64,000 nucleotides of DNA from Prorocentrum cordatum. Taxonomy: Eukaryota > Sar > Dinophyceae > Prorocentrales > Prorocentraceae. Of the stretch, positions 21,081-32,321 are shown one piece after another. The first letter of the stretch is position 1, and the number at the start of each line of letters is the position of its first letter. The notes below the pieces were generated by a model, which worked only from the letters and a program-made list of their open reading frames with translations, was not told where the DNA came from and ran no database searches. The stretch is from positions 45,001 to 109,000 of the forward strand of contig CAUYUJ010022044.1 of NCBI GenBank assembly GCA_963575745.1, in the 5' to 3' direction. The translations under genes and the position numbers were made by a program.

Positions 21081-22070
21081 TTCCTCCTATGCCGCTTCTG
21101 GACACTCCCTGGGCCCAGGAACGGCCTCGGCGCCCAAAGCAACGCCAGAGCTTCAGATCCTGGCGTCGTCCTGGATAGCTCGCAGAGAGCTCCTATAGGG
21201 CTGTGAGATTACAATAGGATGCCCGCGCCGCAAGGTAATCGGCCCCAGTGCTCCTTCCGGCTTCAGGCAGGAATCCCCGCCGAAATCTGTCCCAGAAGGC
21301 CTTTTCTAGCTGTTTCCCCACACGTGTGCCCGGAAGCCGCCCCGCGCCCTGTGTGTGGCCTCCGCGCGCCGCTGGGCGGCCGTCGGGCGCTCGGCGCTCT
21401 CCCGGCGCTCTGCTTCGCCTGGCCTCATCGCCTCTCCCACCCCCCTCCCGCTGCGGTCGCGCCTCGCCGCCGCCTCGCTGCGCCGCGCTGGGCCGCACGC
21501 CCAACCCTCCGCAGCCTGCCTGCGCCGCCGCCTCCACCCCTCCCCCTCGGCGCCCGCGGCCCGCCCTCTTGGCGGCCCGCCGCTCCCGCTGCCCTCCCCC
21601 ACTTGCTGGGCTCCGCCCTGCACTGCGGGTGCCGGCTCCTCCCCTGGGTGCGCCCGCGACGCCGCTCCGCGCTCGCTGCCAGGAACTGCTCTGCGGCTTG
21701 GCCGCCCCGCGTGCCCCACGCGGCCTCGCCGCGTGAGTGCGCCTTGTTTCCCACCTCCTGTCTCTGCGGCCGGCTCTCTTCTTTCCCCCCCTCTGGCAAG
21801 CAAGACAATTCGCAAAATCGTCGCCCGGGTTGCTTGGACGCGCGAGTGGATCGCCTCTGCCGCGCCGCGACGGGAAAGTGCGAAGCTGTCCAGAAGCTCC
21901 TCCCGAAGCTCGTTCCAAGAGTTCCCAGAGGTCTTTCGCAAGGGTGTTAGAAGGCCTTTTTGGCGCTCCACTATCCGGGTTTTGGGCATGACGAATTTCG
22001 AGCAGGGCGGTTTCGCCCGGTTTCGGGCCCCAGGGCCCGCACAGGTCGATCCGGCTCGAAAAGTGGCGCG
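21080..22070. other. Long open GC-rich block, no assigned gene
   Basis: Both strands are open over several hundred codons, as expected from extreme GC content. Products on either strand are Arg/Ala/Gly/Pro-rich and look like no protein I know. I would not call a gene here. Confidence 0.3.
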
Positions 22071-22074
22071 GCAC

Positions 22075-22290
22075 GAACCGAAAATCCGAGCCCTTCGCCC
22101 CGAGAGGCCCCCAGGAGGCCCTAAGAGGCGTCCCAGAGATCCCGAGAGGCCCTCACCCCAGAGGCCCGAGGCCCAACAGAGAACCCAAGAGGCCCCAAAA
22201 TGGCCCCCGAGAGGCCTCAAAACATCCTCCAAGAGGCCCCCGAGAGGCCTCCCACGAGATCCCGACGAACACCAATACACTCAGTAAGCT
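22075..22290. repeat. R12 repeat, CCAAGAGG type
   Basis: Opens with GAACCGAAAATCCGAG..CCTTCGCCCCGAGAGG and closes with CACGAGATCCCGACGAACACC. The same opening occurs at 55427 and 62611 and the same closing at 62826, which defines both ends of an R12 unit. Confidence 0.6.
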
Positions 22291-22619
22291 TCATACCCAC
22301 AACGTAGGCACGGTGGCGGGATGGGCCGAAGGCCATTTGATAGCAACACGAAACGAAAAAACATACTATCGATGACTGCAATAAGAATCCAGTGGAAATA
22401 TATTGGGATCAGTGAACAAACCAACACCCGCTTCCAGCTACTGGTGTGTTGAAGATCAAGACATTGGATGTTTAGGTCAGGCCCAAAACCTCCTCTCGTC
22501 ACGGCGAAGGTCATGCACGGCAGGCAGTTTGTCTTGGCGGCTCTCGGGCTCGGAGGCGCTTGCCAGGCCCCGGGCGGTTGAACAGCCGCTCAAGATCTCC
22601 AGACCCCCGACGTCATAGT

Positions 22620-22780
22620 TTTGTCATAACGTCGATTCTGGAGGTCTCGACCCATTCCCCGAGACCGGCTTTTCATCCCGAGTCGTTTTTTTGATGGTCC
22701 CGAGGCCCGGCGAGGACCCCCAAAGAAGCGAAACAACACCTCCCGTCGTGTTTTTTCTCATGACTCGAGGGGGTCTGGGT
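22620..22780 (+). repeat. Dispersed repeat R1, copy 1
   Basis: About 150 bp. Hallmarks: TCTCGACC..TTCCC.GAGACCGG, TTTTCATCCCGAGTCGTTTTT, TGATGGTCCCGAGGCCCGG, GAAACAACACCTCCCGTCGTG. Further copies: 24165-24335, 45690-45840, 50045-50165 (plus); 42600-42705, 43110-43215, 47285-47410 (minus). Confidence 0.75.
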
Positions 22781-22919
22781 CTGCACCCCCCTGCTGCACG
22801 ACCCCTCCCGATGTCCAGCCTGGCCAGTTCCCCGAGCCTCGCCCAGCTGTCGCGGCGAGGGGGCCTCCAGGAGCGCCCGCCGAGGATAGCAGAGCGCCGA
22901 CGCCGTCGCCGTCGCCGTC

Positions 22920-23110
22920 GACCGCCTTCTCGGGGGCGTCCAAGGGGGGCTGTCCAAGAGGGGGGTTCGCAACTCATGGCCCGAGGCATGTGCGTGGCCA
23001 AGGGGGGGGGGGCCAGGGGGCGCCACACAATAAGAGGGCCGTGCGGTCTGGGGAGGCGTTATGGCCCTGGCCATGATCTCCACCACCCCCTCGTCATGCC
23101 CCCCTCTGGG
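22920..23110. repeat. Dispersed repeat R13, copy 1
   Basis: Paired with 23565-23765: GGGGCGTCCAAG, a G-run, CATGGCC.G.GGCATGTGCG.GGCC, a second G-run and a GGCCATGAT.TCCAC palindrome. The copies lie about 650 bp apart in the same orientation, so a larger block (R1 plus R13) was duplicated. Confidence 0.65.
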
Positions 23111-23152
23111 CAGCTCCCGACCTGGCCCCCGAACTCCGACGCCTGGATTTTT

Positions 23153-23349
23153 CGCAACGTGGACCCCCCCCTCCTCCTCCTCCTCCTCCTCCTCCTCCTC
23201 CTCCTCCTCTCCTCCTCCTCCTCCTCCTCCTCCTCCTCCTCCTCTTCCTCCTCCACCTCCGCCTCCTCCTCCTCCTCCGCCTCCGCCTCCGCCTCCGCCT
23301 CCTCCTCCTCCTCCTCCTCCTCCTCCTCCATGGGGGTCCACGTTGCGAA
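23153..23349. mobile_element. (CCT)n microsatellite inside 16-bp inverted repeats
   Basis: CGCAACGTGGACCCCC (23153-23168) and its exact reverse complement (23334-23349) bound a 165-bp CCT/CGC pyrimidine tract. The word CGCAACGTGGACC also occurs alone at 46453. This looks like a small inverted-repeat element whose interior has become a microsatellite. Confidence 0.55.
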
Positions 23350-23564
23350 GACATGACGGCGGAGGTCTGGGCCCCATCCCTGGGACAGGCTCCGCGTCCT
23401 GGCCGTTTCGGACCTGGGGCCTGTGGCGAGGGCCCCCTGGGAGGGCTGGAAACCGTCAGACATCGCCGGTCGTGCTTATTTTTCTCGCGGCCGCGGGGCC
23501 CAGGGACGGCCCCTCGGGAAGCCGAAGACCGTCCCCAAGCCGCCCGTCGTGGATCCCCGGTGAT

Positions 23565-23765
23565 CGATCGTCGGGGGCGGCAAAGAGGGGGGCGTCCAAG
23601 AGGGGGGGGGGGGCGCAAATCATGGCCGGCGGCATGTGCGCGGCCCAAGGGGGGGGGGGGGCGGGGATGTAACGAAATAGGAAGAGGCGCCATGAAATAT
23701 GGGAGATATCATGGCCCCCGCCATGATATCCACACCCCCCTAGTCATCACCCCCCTCTTTGCCAC
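23565..23765. repeat. Dispersed repeat R13, copy 2
   Basis: See 22920. This copy has a 12-bp perfect palindromic pair, GGATATCATGGC form, at about 23703-23731. Confidence 0.65.
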
Positions 23766-24164
23766 CCCCGGTGATCGGATGTCCTGAGTTTTTCAATGCG
23801 GGTTCCCGTGACGCTGCGACCCCTTCCCAAAAGCCAGCTTCTCGCCCCGAGTCGATGGTGTATGGTCCCGGGGCCCGGCCCGGGCCCCCGAGCAGGCCGA
23901 CCACGGTGAAAGCCCTCCGTCCTTTTTCTTTCCACTGCGTTGGAGGCCTGGGTAGCTTTCGCGACGAGCGGCGGGAGACCGCCGGCCTGTGTGTTGAGCA
24001 GAGACCGACCGTCCCGGAATTTCAGAACCAGCAGATGCTCGTATAACCTAAAAGCCGATGTATCTAAACAAGTGGGTCTCAGCCAGAAAAAATCTCTAAG
24101 GACATTTCGTGTAAGTCACAAGCGGTTCTTAGAACATACTTTGGTGGGCCTATCTCCTGACATC

Positions 24165-24335
24165 TGGCGTCTCGTTTTTGTTCGAGATCTGAGCCCCAGA
24201 CCTCTCGACCACTTCCCCAGGACAGGTTCTTCATTCCGAATCGTTCTTCGACGGTCTCGAGGCCTGGTCAGGGCCCCGAGGGGCCGAAACCAGCAACAAA
24301 CCGGCCGTCATGACTTTTTACGACGCGAGCATGTC
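24165..24335 (+). repeat. Dispersed repeat R1, copy 2
   Basis: Same hallmarks as at 22620, slightly diverged; ends in CGTCATGACTTTTTACGACGC. Confidence 0.75.
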
Positions 24336-24379
24336 TGAATAGTTAAACAATCGGCTACATGCAAGATTGACCCTGGGTG

Positions 24380-24530
24380 AGAGTGGCCTTTGGTGCGCGG
24401 TTTTTTGGGGGGCCACGGGGGGATCAGACCCAAGCGCGCAAGACGCCTCTGCCGCCTCGCGTTCGGCGACCAGGGGGCCCCAATGGGCCCGCACCGAAGG
24501 TCACTCTGGCGAAAGGTCACGCTTAGTCGA
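24380..24530. repeat. Dispersed repeat R6, copy 2
   Basis: See 20925. 24530-25040 holds no gene I can support. Confidence 0.65.
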
Positions 24531-25047
24531 CCCGCATAGCAAGGACGGGCACCCTTCCCAAGGGTACCCTTGCATCCTTGCCTCCTCGGCCCATCATTGG
24601 CCACTTCCGTTGGCCGCGTCCCGCTCGAAAATCTTCGAAGTGGGCGTTCAAGGCCCTTGCATCCTGATAGCGCGTCCTTCTGATACGGGCCGACTGTACT
24701 AGACAAGCGCGTTCCACTACCCGCAAAGTAACTAGCACGCGCAAATGGCCTTGCTCCGTGGCGAGGACTTCACGATCCATTACATCGAGGCACACATGTT
24801 TTTTTGCATGTTTGCGAGTAGGCACTGTGCGAATCCGCTGGCCCCCTTGTGGGGCCACCAGGCTGCGAGGAGCGGGATTCGCAGTTTCCTGTACCAGTTG
24901 TAGCTTATAGTTTCCAGTATTACAGTTCTGCTTATTGCTGGTTACTGTAACTAGTTGATTGACCGCGCGAGGGGGGAGGAGGCCCAAACCGGCTTTTTAG
25001 CACCCCCTGGGCGCGTTGTCTGAATTGCTGGGGGGGCTCGAAATCGA

Positions 25048-25560
25048 CACCCCTCACGCAGATCCGCGGGGTCAGGGTCCAAAAACACATGGGATTTGCC
25101 ACATTTCTGAAATTCGGTGCCACCCCTCACGCAGATCCGCGGGGTCAGGGTCCAAAAACACATGGGATTTGCCACATTTCTGAAATTCGGTGCCACCCCT
25201 CACGCAGATCCGCGGGGTCAGGGTCCAAAAACACATGGGATTTGCCACATTTCTGAAATTCGGTGCCACCCCTCACGCAGATCCGCGGGGTCAGGGTCCA
25301 AAAACACAGGGGATTTGCCACATTTCTGAAATTCGGTGCCACCCCTCACGCAGATCCGCGGGGTCAGGGTCCAAAAACACATGGGATTTGCCACATTTCT
25401 GAAATTCGGTGCCACCCCTCACGCAGATCCGCGGGGTCAGGGTCCAAAAACACATGGGATTTGCCACATTTCTGAAATTCGGTGCCACCCCTCACGCAGA
25501 TCCGCGGGGTCAGGGTCCAAAAACACATGGGGATTTGCCACATTTCTGAAATTCGGTGCC
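25048..25560. repeat. 73-bp tandem repeat, 7 copies
   Basis: Seven almost identical units start at 25048, 25121, 25194, 25267, 25340, 25413 and 25486. Each holds ACCCCTCACGCAGATCCGCG, GGGTCCAAAAACACATGGGA and TTTGCCACATTTCTGAAATT. Unit 4 has CACAGGGGA; unit 7 carries one extra G. The 65-70 aa frames on both strands are products of this periodicity, not genes. Confidence 0.97.
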
Positions 25561-25569
25561 ACCCTTTAC

Positions 25570-25700
25570 GCACATCCATCGCAAGGCGTGGTAACCCAAA
25601 CTGCGAGAACTCCCTCGGCCCTTTAATCGCAAGGTGTGGTAACCAAGCCCGTAAACCATACACGTCTTACCAATCGTCAGGTGTGGTAACCCCTCTTGTG
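25570..25700. repeat. CAAGGYGTGGTAACC words, 3 copies
   Basis: TCGCAAGGCGTGGTAACC (25578), TCGCAAGGTGTGGTAACC (25626) and TCGTCAGGTGTGGTAACC (25675), about 48 bp apart. From 25700 to 26660 I see no gene. Confidence 0.7.
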
Positions 25701-26669
25701 ATCAGTTGGTTTTGCTGATTGCGAATCGGCTTCGCATGAAGTTTCGATACTGCTTCACGACAGCGCCAAGACCTCATGACTTAGCTCTTCCATGGCCCAT
25801 TCTCCGAGAGAGGGGGCCGGCGGCAGGGGGCGAAGCCCTTACGGATATCGGGGGCGCGCAAACATGGATTCGCGATCCATGGATTTGGCGCGCAGTCGCC
25901 AAGTCCATGGATCGGGGGAGGTGCCCTCGCCAAAATGCGGCCGGTGCCGCCTCGTTCGGCGGCGGAAATCAGCGATTTCATATGGAAACGGGACCCGTCG
26001 TTGATCCACGCCCCCTGGACCTATGCTTTGCGATCGCCCGAGAATCTTGGAACGCGCTCGGTGCTGTGCGTCTCGTCGAAGCACGTCGGGGCGCTTCGCC
26101 GCTGCTCGCAGGCTTTTTTAAAATGACATTCAAGAACCTGCTCGCAGACTCGCTGTCTTGCGTTCAAGAACTCGTTCATCTTTGGCATTCACACAACCCG
26201 TGGTTCGAATTCGAAAACTAATTTCGGGCGTTGGTAGACCTGGGTTTAGTGGAACCTGGTTTAGTGATCTGTACCGGGGGCGCCCCCCCGTCCCATTTCT
26301 GCTAAGCGGAACTGCCGTTCGCCCGGAAAAACACAAACTATGGCAAACCTGGTTTAGTGATTCTGGCCAATGCGAAGGCTCCGGGACCTTACCACTAACC
26401 GGGTCCCCTTACCCGGGGTCCTGGCCATACTTGGAAAACCGCCCTGGTTACTAAATGGTTCAGGGTGATCCAGATCAGTTGTATACGGATTGCAAGCGGT
26501 TTGTATGTGTGTGATACAACTTGTAAGCACGCGATGTAGGCCCAAATAGGAGTGAATAGGATAACTTGAATAGCTAAGTCGGTGACCAACGGAAGCTGGT
26601 TCTCCATGTGGTTATCATATCTTGCGAAGTAGGATCGCCAAATTACTTCATGTAGGTTGTAAGTAAGGT

Positions 26670-26745
26670 TAGCGGAGGAGGAAAGGGAGGGCGAGGAGGA
26701 GGAGGAGGAGGAGGAGAAGGTGAAGGAGGAGGAGTAGAAGGAGCA
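26670..26745. repeat. Short (GGA)n tract
   Basis: GGA/GAG purine run about 175 bp before the P1 start codon. Confidence 0.8.
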
Positions 26746-26838
26746 GGCAGGGAGCAGAGAGGAGGGTGAAGGAAGAGGGTGAAGAGGATGAGGCCCTCGT
26801 CTTGGGCATTCCACCTTTCCCATTTGCCGCCCCCCTCG

Positions 26839-26860
26839 TGGGTTGCCGTTTTGGCTCGGG
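26839..26860 (+). other. Degenerate spliced-leader relic before P1
   Basis: 16 of 22 positions match the DinoSL, including the run TTTTGGCTC, ending 58 nt before the P1 ATG. Best explained as the worn 5' end of a trans-spliced mRNA copy. Confidence 0.5.
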
Positions 26861-26918
26861 CCTACAGTGGATCTTGCTTTCAGCGTGGTCTCCATCTCGG
26901 ACGCTGGGTATCGCCAGG

Positions 26919-28687
26919 ATGCCGCTGTCAGCTGAGATGGAGCAGAACCTTCAGAATGTGCAGAAGAAGGTGATGGCGCTGCTCGCGCCCATGGACGACC
27001 CCAGAGTGACGACGAAGCAGGAGATGGCGACGGCTCAGCAGATCAAGAGACTCCTGCTGGAGTCGGACTTCGCCTACGAGGTGACGGAAGATAAGGAGGC
27101 GTTCGCGCCTCATCCAGAGAACCGCTACACCATGGGCCTTGAGCCGATGGACGTGCACGATCTCTTGCAGCTGATCGCCAACAAGGGATGGTGCGACGAC
27201 GCAGCCGCTGGAGCGACGGCGTTCGAGCTCAGCGAAGACCCGCAGACTAGGGCAAAGCAGCTGCAGTTCCAGGTGGCAGGGCGGGCCACGGGCGCCTGTT
27301 GGATGTCTGGTATGCTGTCGGGCAGAGTTTAACCATGTGCCCTGCAGCGTCCTGGACTCCAATGGGCACTCGTGGCACCTCCCTTCCACTGAAGGTGGAT
27401 CTCGTGGCCCGCTCGGGCGAACTGCTTGCCCCGTCGGAGCCCCATAAGGTCAAGTACCTGACGGTCGGTGGTTCCCACACGCTTGCTGGCAGCAGGTGCG
27501 TGCATCACAGATGCAAGAGCCACGTCGCAGCGCTGTGCACGGAGGACGGCAGGCTTTCTCGCGAGAAGGTCTTGGCCTATTGCCCGACCTACGCTGTGCC
27601 GCTCGACCGAGGCATGCACTTCACCATCATCAGGAAGGAGATCGAGCAGGTGTGCCCAACGTTGCCAGAATTTCTCCAGCGCGCTGGCAACGCCAAGCAC
27701 GGAACGGAGAGGCAGCAAACGCAGATTCAGTTGTTGTGCCAAATACACCAGATGGCGATTGCCAACTACCAGAAGCACGGCGACTCCCGCTGGGACTACA
27801 TCGCGAGGGAGGTGAACAAGGTTCCCTCGGCCAAGGGCATCGCGATCGACCTGTGCGCATACGTCCGCCAATGGAGTGGCGGTTCGACAGCCCCATTTCT
27901 AGCGGAGCTGAAGGAGTTCGCGTCGAGCCTGACGGTGCGCCGTGAGATCAAGGGCCCCGTGTGGAGGGCGTTGGCTAGCTTGGAGTTCTCGCAGGGGGCT
28001 GAGTACGTCACCTCGTGCGTGAAGGCGATGATGTGTTCGCCAGACCACTTCACGCGCGATGGCGAGTCGACCCTGCTGGCATCGAGCGATATCCAGACCA
28101 TCATCGGAAAAAACAAAGTGAAGTGCATCGAGGCCGCGTGCATGGCCCGCGCAGCTGCCGCATTCGTGAAGGCTTTCCCCGAGATCCCAAAGTCTGATCG
28201 TGTGAAGCTGGTCGCGTCGATGGAGACTCGCGCAGTCATGAGCATCCACGGCAAGAAGTCGCGCTGCAGGCAGCACTACGATACGCTGAAGGGCGTCCAG
28301 GTCATGTTCTTGCAGGAGTTGTACCAGCTGCATCCCAGCGCCAGGTCGATGGACCCGCCTTTCTCCGTCGACGGCGCCTCGAGGGTTCAAGCCATGGACT
28401 CCAACGCCAGCGCCAGTGGCATGCGCGAGTTCGCAGGTGCGTCCATCAGCGTGGACGGGGCCAAGGCCATGGGCTACACAGTCGGGTGCATCCTGAAGCC
28501 GCGCGCCACCGACGCCGAGTCCAAGCCGATGGTGCTCGTGAACTTTGTCGGCCAGGAGGTGGTCATCAGGTCCGAGTTCGAGGGCGACCTGGACTTTGAG
28601 GTCAAGGGCGAGCCGCCCACGCCGCCGCCGACGATCACCATGTCCCTGGCCAAGTGCATCGACGATTTCAAGGCCAGCCTTTTTTGA
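26919..28687 (+). CDS. P1: 571-aa dinoflagellate protein, unknown function
   Basis: Two exons: 26919-27272 (118 codons, MPLSAEMEQNL... to ..RAKQLQFQ) and 27326-28687 (..SLTMCPAASWTP.. to ..DDFKASLF, TGA stop). The 53-bp intron (GTGGCA...GGCAG) joins phase 0 to phase 0; without it exon 1 meets a TAA just after the border. Visible pieces: a helical, Lys/Glu-rich N-terminus; VKYLTVGGSHTLAG; a Cys/His patch CVHHRCKSHVAALC; a long helical middle; a beta-rich end with PTPPPTITM. I know no domain that fits. From memory, related frames are common in dinoflagellate genomes beside the kind of proteins found downstream here. GC-rich, even codon use throughout argues for selection. First gene of the 26.8-41.4 kb cassette; an SL relic precedes it. 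Confidence 0.75.
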
Positions 28688-28984
28688 TTATGGTTCGTCG
28701 TCGTTGTCATCGTCGTCGTCTCCCTCCGATCTGGGTTTAACGAGGAGGCCGAGGAGGGAAGGAGGAAGGGGCTGGGAGAAAGGAGGGAAAGGGGGAAGAG
28801 GCTTGGCGGAAGGATGTAATGATGGTGCGATCGGGGAGGAGCGGATAACATGATGAATCGATCAAGCGACCCCCCCTCCCCCGATAGGTGTACGTGCGCC
28901 CCGTTGTGCACGAGTGGATCTACAGCACGATCGACAACGTTTTGGACTGCCCCTGCCCCCTCCCTCCGAGGGGGATGGATGAGG

Positions 28985-29100
28985 GGGTTGATGGGGGGAG
29001 GTGGAGGCGGAGGAGGAGGAGGAGGAGGAGGAGGAGGAGGAGGATGAGGAGGGGGGGGAGGCGGAGGAGGAGGAGGAGGAGGAGGAGGAGGAGGAGGAGC
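28985..29100. repeat. (GGA)n microsatellite
   Basis: GGA/GGC tract after P1. 28700-28985 is purine-rich and holds no gene. Confidence 0.85.
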
Positions 29101-29254
29101 GATCAGGAGCGATCAGATGAAAGGACAGCGTACGTCCACAAACGGCGCCATGGCCTTCGGTGACCTGGCCCGCTTGAGGGTTAAAACTGAGGCCTCAGTT
29201 TTAACCCTCGGAAGTGGCAACTTGAGCCACAGTGCGAGTGAGATTGGTAGTGAG

Positions 29255-29595
29255 GTCGAAATGGGAATCGATCGATAGTGAGGTCGATATTGATACCGAT
29301 CGTGGGGCCGATGGGGAGATCGAGCGATCGTTGAATCGATTGTGGGGTCGGTTTGGGGGTCAACAGAGATATTGGTAGTGAGATCGATCGATAGTGAGAC
29401 CGATTGAATGAGACGATCGTGAGATCGCTAGTGAGATCGATCGATATTGCGATCTATATTGGGATCGATTGCAAGATCGATCGTGGTATCAATCGATAGG
29501 CGTACCGATAGTGAGATGGATCGAGTGATATCGATAGTGATATCGTCAGGGATCGATAGTCCGACCGATATTGAGATCGATAGTGGTTTCCATTG
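29255..29595. repeat. GATC-rich degenerate satellite, array 1
   Basis: Degenerate 12-15 bp units of the form GATAGTGAGATCGAT and GAT(A/T)G(A/T)GATCGAT. Similar to the array at 44050-44480, about 15 kb away. Confidence 0.85.
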
Positions 29596-29786
29596 TGTCA
29601 CCATGCATTGCCACTATACCCTCCTAGTCATGCGTCGTCGCCAACTCGAGGGCTTCCTGAGGCACGGGTACGAGGAGGCGGAGGAGGATGAGGATGACGT
29701 CCACATAGGGGGGTGCCCCGAGAAGGCCCCAGGAAGGGCCCAATAAGAGGGTGAATTACGGTGCGGTGGGTGTATTTGCTTCAATG

Positions 29787-30824
29787 AATTCTTGACGCTT
29801 CTCGTATCCCCACCAGCCCATCCAGAAACGATCAGCAGGTGAGTTCATGCAGTCGCACAGCCGTCTTCGAGAACACAAGCATCACACGTAGTTACCCGCA
29901 TTGAAGTTTAAGATGGGAATCGGTGCAAGCTGCGATGGTGCTTCGATGAGAGGCGAGGGGTACTTCGATGACTCGTAATGGCTGTTGCACTGGTTTGTGT
30001 CTTAAACTCGCGTGCGTTCCGAAACTTGGAGGCAGCTTGGGGCCCGCTTGGGATTCTCTTGGGCCCTTCTTGGGGCATCCTGGGGCTCTTTCTTGGGGCT
30101 CTCCTGAGGTCATCTTAGGGCCTTATTGGGGCTTCGTGGGACTCTGTTGGGGGGTCTGGGGGCCCTCTCGGGGCTCTGTTGGGGGGTCTGGGGGCATTCT
30201 TGGGGCTCTTGGGAGTGGTCTGGGAGGCCTCTTGGGGCAGTCTTAGGCAGCAGTGATCAAACAGAAAGGCGGCGCTAAATCCTGCCCACCCCTCGGAGGC
30301 TCAAACATGCCGTCTTGGGGCCCTCGTGGCCCGCTCTTGGAGCGCTCGTGGGCGCTCTTGGGGCCGTATTGTGGCTCTCATGGGTCCCTCTTGGGGCTGC
30401 CTTAAGGCAATCTTGGGGCCATCTTGAGGCCTCAAGAGCCCTTCGGAGGCGAAGCAGCGAGAAGGCAAACAACATTGATTTTCCTTAGGTGTTTGAAGGG
30501 TTTGGGCATCTTGGGGAGTTGTCCTTGGGGGCCTCGGAAGGCCCTTGAAACCGTCTTGGGGCCGTCTTGAGGCCTCTTGGACGCGTGTCGGAGGCTATCT
30601 TGACCCGTCTACCGCTAGCTTGGGCCATCTCGGTGGCAATATTGGAGTCTCTGGGGCCCTCCTGTAGAGATCTTGGGCCAAGAAGGACGCTCTGACACAT
30701 CGGGACCCCCCCCGCCCTGTCGAGATGCAGGGAGGGGGGGAAGTAAACCTCCCGAGCAGGGAAAGGGAGGAGGTTGGAAACTGAAACGCACTAGACCACC
30801 TGCGCCCAGAAGGCTGGTGGGATT
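29787..30824. repeat. Left arm of 1-kb inverted repeat
   Basis: Pairs with the reverse complement of 34617-35711. Outer edge: ATTCTTGACGCTTCTCGTAT against ATTCTTGACGCTTCGCGTAT. Inner edge: ACCACCTGCGCCCAGA.GGC then GGTGGGATT. In between, long matches such as GCGTGCGTTCCGAAACTTGG and TATCTTGACCCGTCTACCGC are conserved; the middle consists of CTTGGGGCC words (R12 type). Identity looks like 80-90% with small indels. Confidence 0.9.
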
Positions 30825-31038
30825 ACACCCAACGAGCCGTAAGGCATCCTGGTTCCGTGGTCTGTCGGCGCATGACAAGCCGTTTTTGTCGGTGGCCCCC
30901 TCGGGTTGAAAATCATTTGTTTTTTTTGTTCGGGGCGCCGTCGGGGCTGCAAGGTCTTGCTTTTTGGGTGCCTGCGTTCTTCGTTGTCGTCTTCGTTTCC
31001 GATGCCGCCGCCCCTCGCGTGAGGAGAACCCCTCCGTG

Positions 31039-31641
31039 ATGGCGGACCCAGCCGTGGCCAACGTGAAGAAGGCCTTGTGGGGACAGCTCAAGGCTGAGCG
31101 GTCCGAGCATGCTCTCTCGTTCGCCGTCTCTTTCAGCGACGGTCAGAGGCCTCAGATTGTGTCGGTCACCGCGGCAGGTGACATCCCCAAGCACGGGCTG
31201 AAATTAGTGCCCATGACCACGTCTGTGGGAACAGGGCCCAAGGTCCCAACATCCGCAGTGGAGGTCGAGGTGGCGGGTTTGGCCAGCGGCCAAAAGTGCT
31301 GGCTGGTTCCAAAGCTCGAGCTCGCCCCCATCCCCAAAGGCCCCGAGCCCCTTAAGGTGCCGTTCTGGGCCGTCCCCACAGGCAAAGCCCCGTCGACTGT
31401 GAATATGTGCGTCAAGTGGCAGCGCGTGCACGTGTCCGCTGGCGAAGGCCAGGCCACGTCGTTCGCGCGCATTCCTTACCTCACGAATCCCGCCCCTATC
31501 AAGAAGGGCGATAAGCTTTTCAAGCCCGTGCTTTCGCCTGCGGAGCCCGATCCGTCGGCGGCTTCAGGCTCCAGCTCGAAGGCCAAGCCGAAGGCTCCGT
31601 CGAAGGCTGCGCCTGTGCCCAAGAGGGCCAAGAGGAGCTGA
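31039..31641 (+). CDS. P2: 200-aa basic-tailed protein, unknown function
   Basis: Single exon from ATG 31039 (MADPAVANVKKALWGQLKAE..) to TGA 31639-31641. Three regions: a mixed N-terminal half; a beta-rich core around residues 75-150 (VEVEVAGLASGQKCWLVPK, VPFWAVPTGKAPSTVNMCVKWQRV); and a low-complexity tail with SSSKAKPKAPSKAAPVPKRAK, which looks like a bipartite nuclear import signal. I do not recognise a domain. It lies alone between the arms of the large inverted repeat with P3. The spliced-leader trace in front of it (30957-30970) is too weak to count. Even, GC-rich codon use and a clean end suggest a real gene. Confidence 0.7.
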   Translation: MADPAVANVKKALWGQLKAERSEHALSFAVSFSDGQRPQIVSVTAAGDIPKHGLKLVPMTTSVGTGPKVPTSAVEVEVAGLASGQKCWLVPKLELAPIPKGPEPLKVPFWAVPTGKAPSTVNMCVKWQRVHVSAGEGQATSFARIPYLTNPAPIKKGDKLFKPVLSPAEPDPSAASGSSSKAKPKAPSKAAPVPKRAKRS

Positions 31642-32321
31642 GCTGCTGGAGCGTCCGTCCGAAGCAGCTTGACATAGTTGGAAGGGCAGTGGGGAGGCTG
31701 ACGGGGGGAAGGGTAGTGGACGACAACGGGGAGGGTACTGGACCGTTGTGTATATGCAGCTCTGTACCGCCGCGGCTGTGCACCCCCTTGCCGCTGCTCG
31801 AGTGTCCGAGCGGCTACGGCGGGAGGCAGGTAAGTGATTGATTGGTAGGCTGCCCTTCGCACATATCGTGCGCTCCAGCGTCGGGCTGGCTTGCGTGTTT
31901 TTGCGTGTGAAGCGGTGCTCGTGGAGCGGGGCTGGCCTCGACGCGGAACATGTGTGGGCTTTATAGGGGCATCTCTTGGAGCCCTCTGGGGAGCCCGTTG
32001 GAACTGCGTCAGTGCCTTCGCGAGCCATCGGAGAGGCGCACGGGGGCCCCGTGGCATCTCCAAGAGGGCCCGAAGACGACCCCAAGAGGCTTCCAAGACG
32101 GCCCAAGAAGCCCCCCAGGCGGCAAGTTCGAGCGACAACATTCGGCATCGCATAGAATGGGGGAAAAACCATTGGCACGCAATGAAAGGATAGCATCTCC
32201 GTTTCGGGCCCCGTCTTTACAGAAACGCCTGCTGTTCGGGCCCTCTTGGAGCCGTCTTGGAGCTCTCTGGGGCGGTCCGTGGGCTTCTCTTGGGGCCATA
32301 TTGCCCCCGCCCATGAAGCTC

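Noticed and set aside
21193-22287. Overlapping 290-325 aa frames on both strands
   Set aside because: Open on both strands because of GC content above 70%; residue use is Arg/Ala/Pro/Gly-biased and no motif or splice border supports either.
25051-25626. Series of 65-99 aa proteins on both strands
   Set aside because: Each is one and a bit units of the 73-bp satellite.
30957-30970. Spliced-leader relic in front of P2
   Set aside because: Only about 10 of 14 positions match and a gap is needed; not better than chance in this T-rich stretch.
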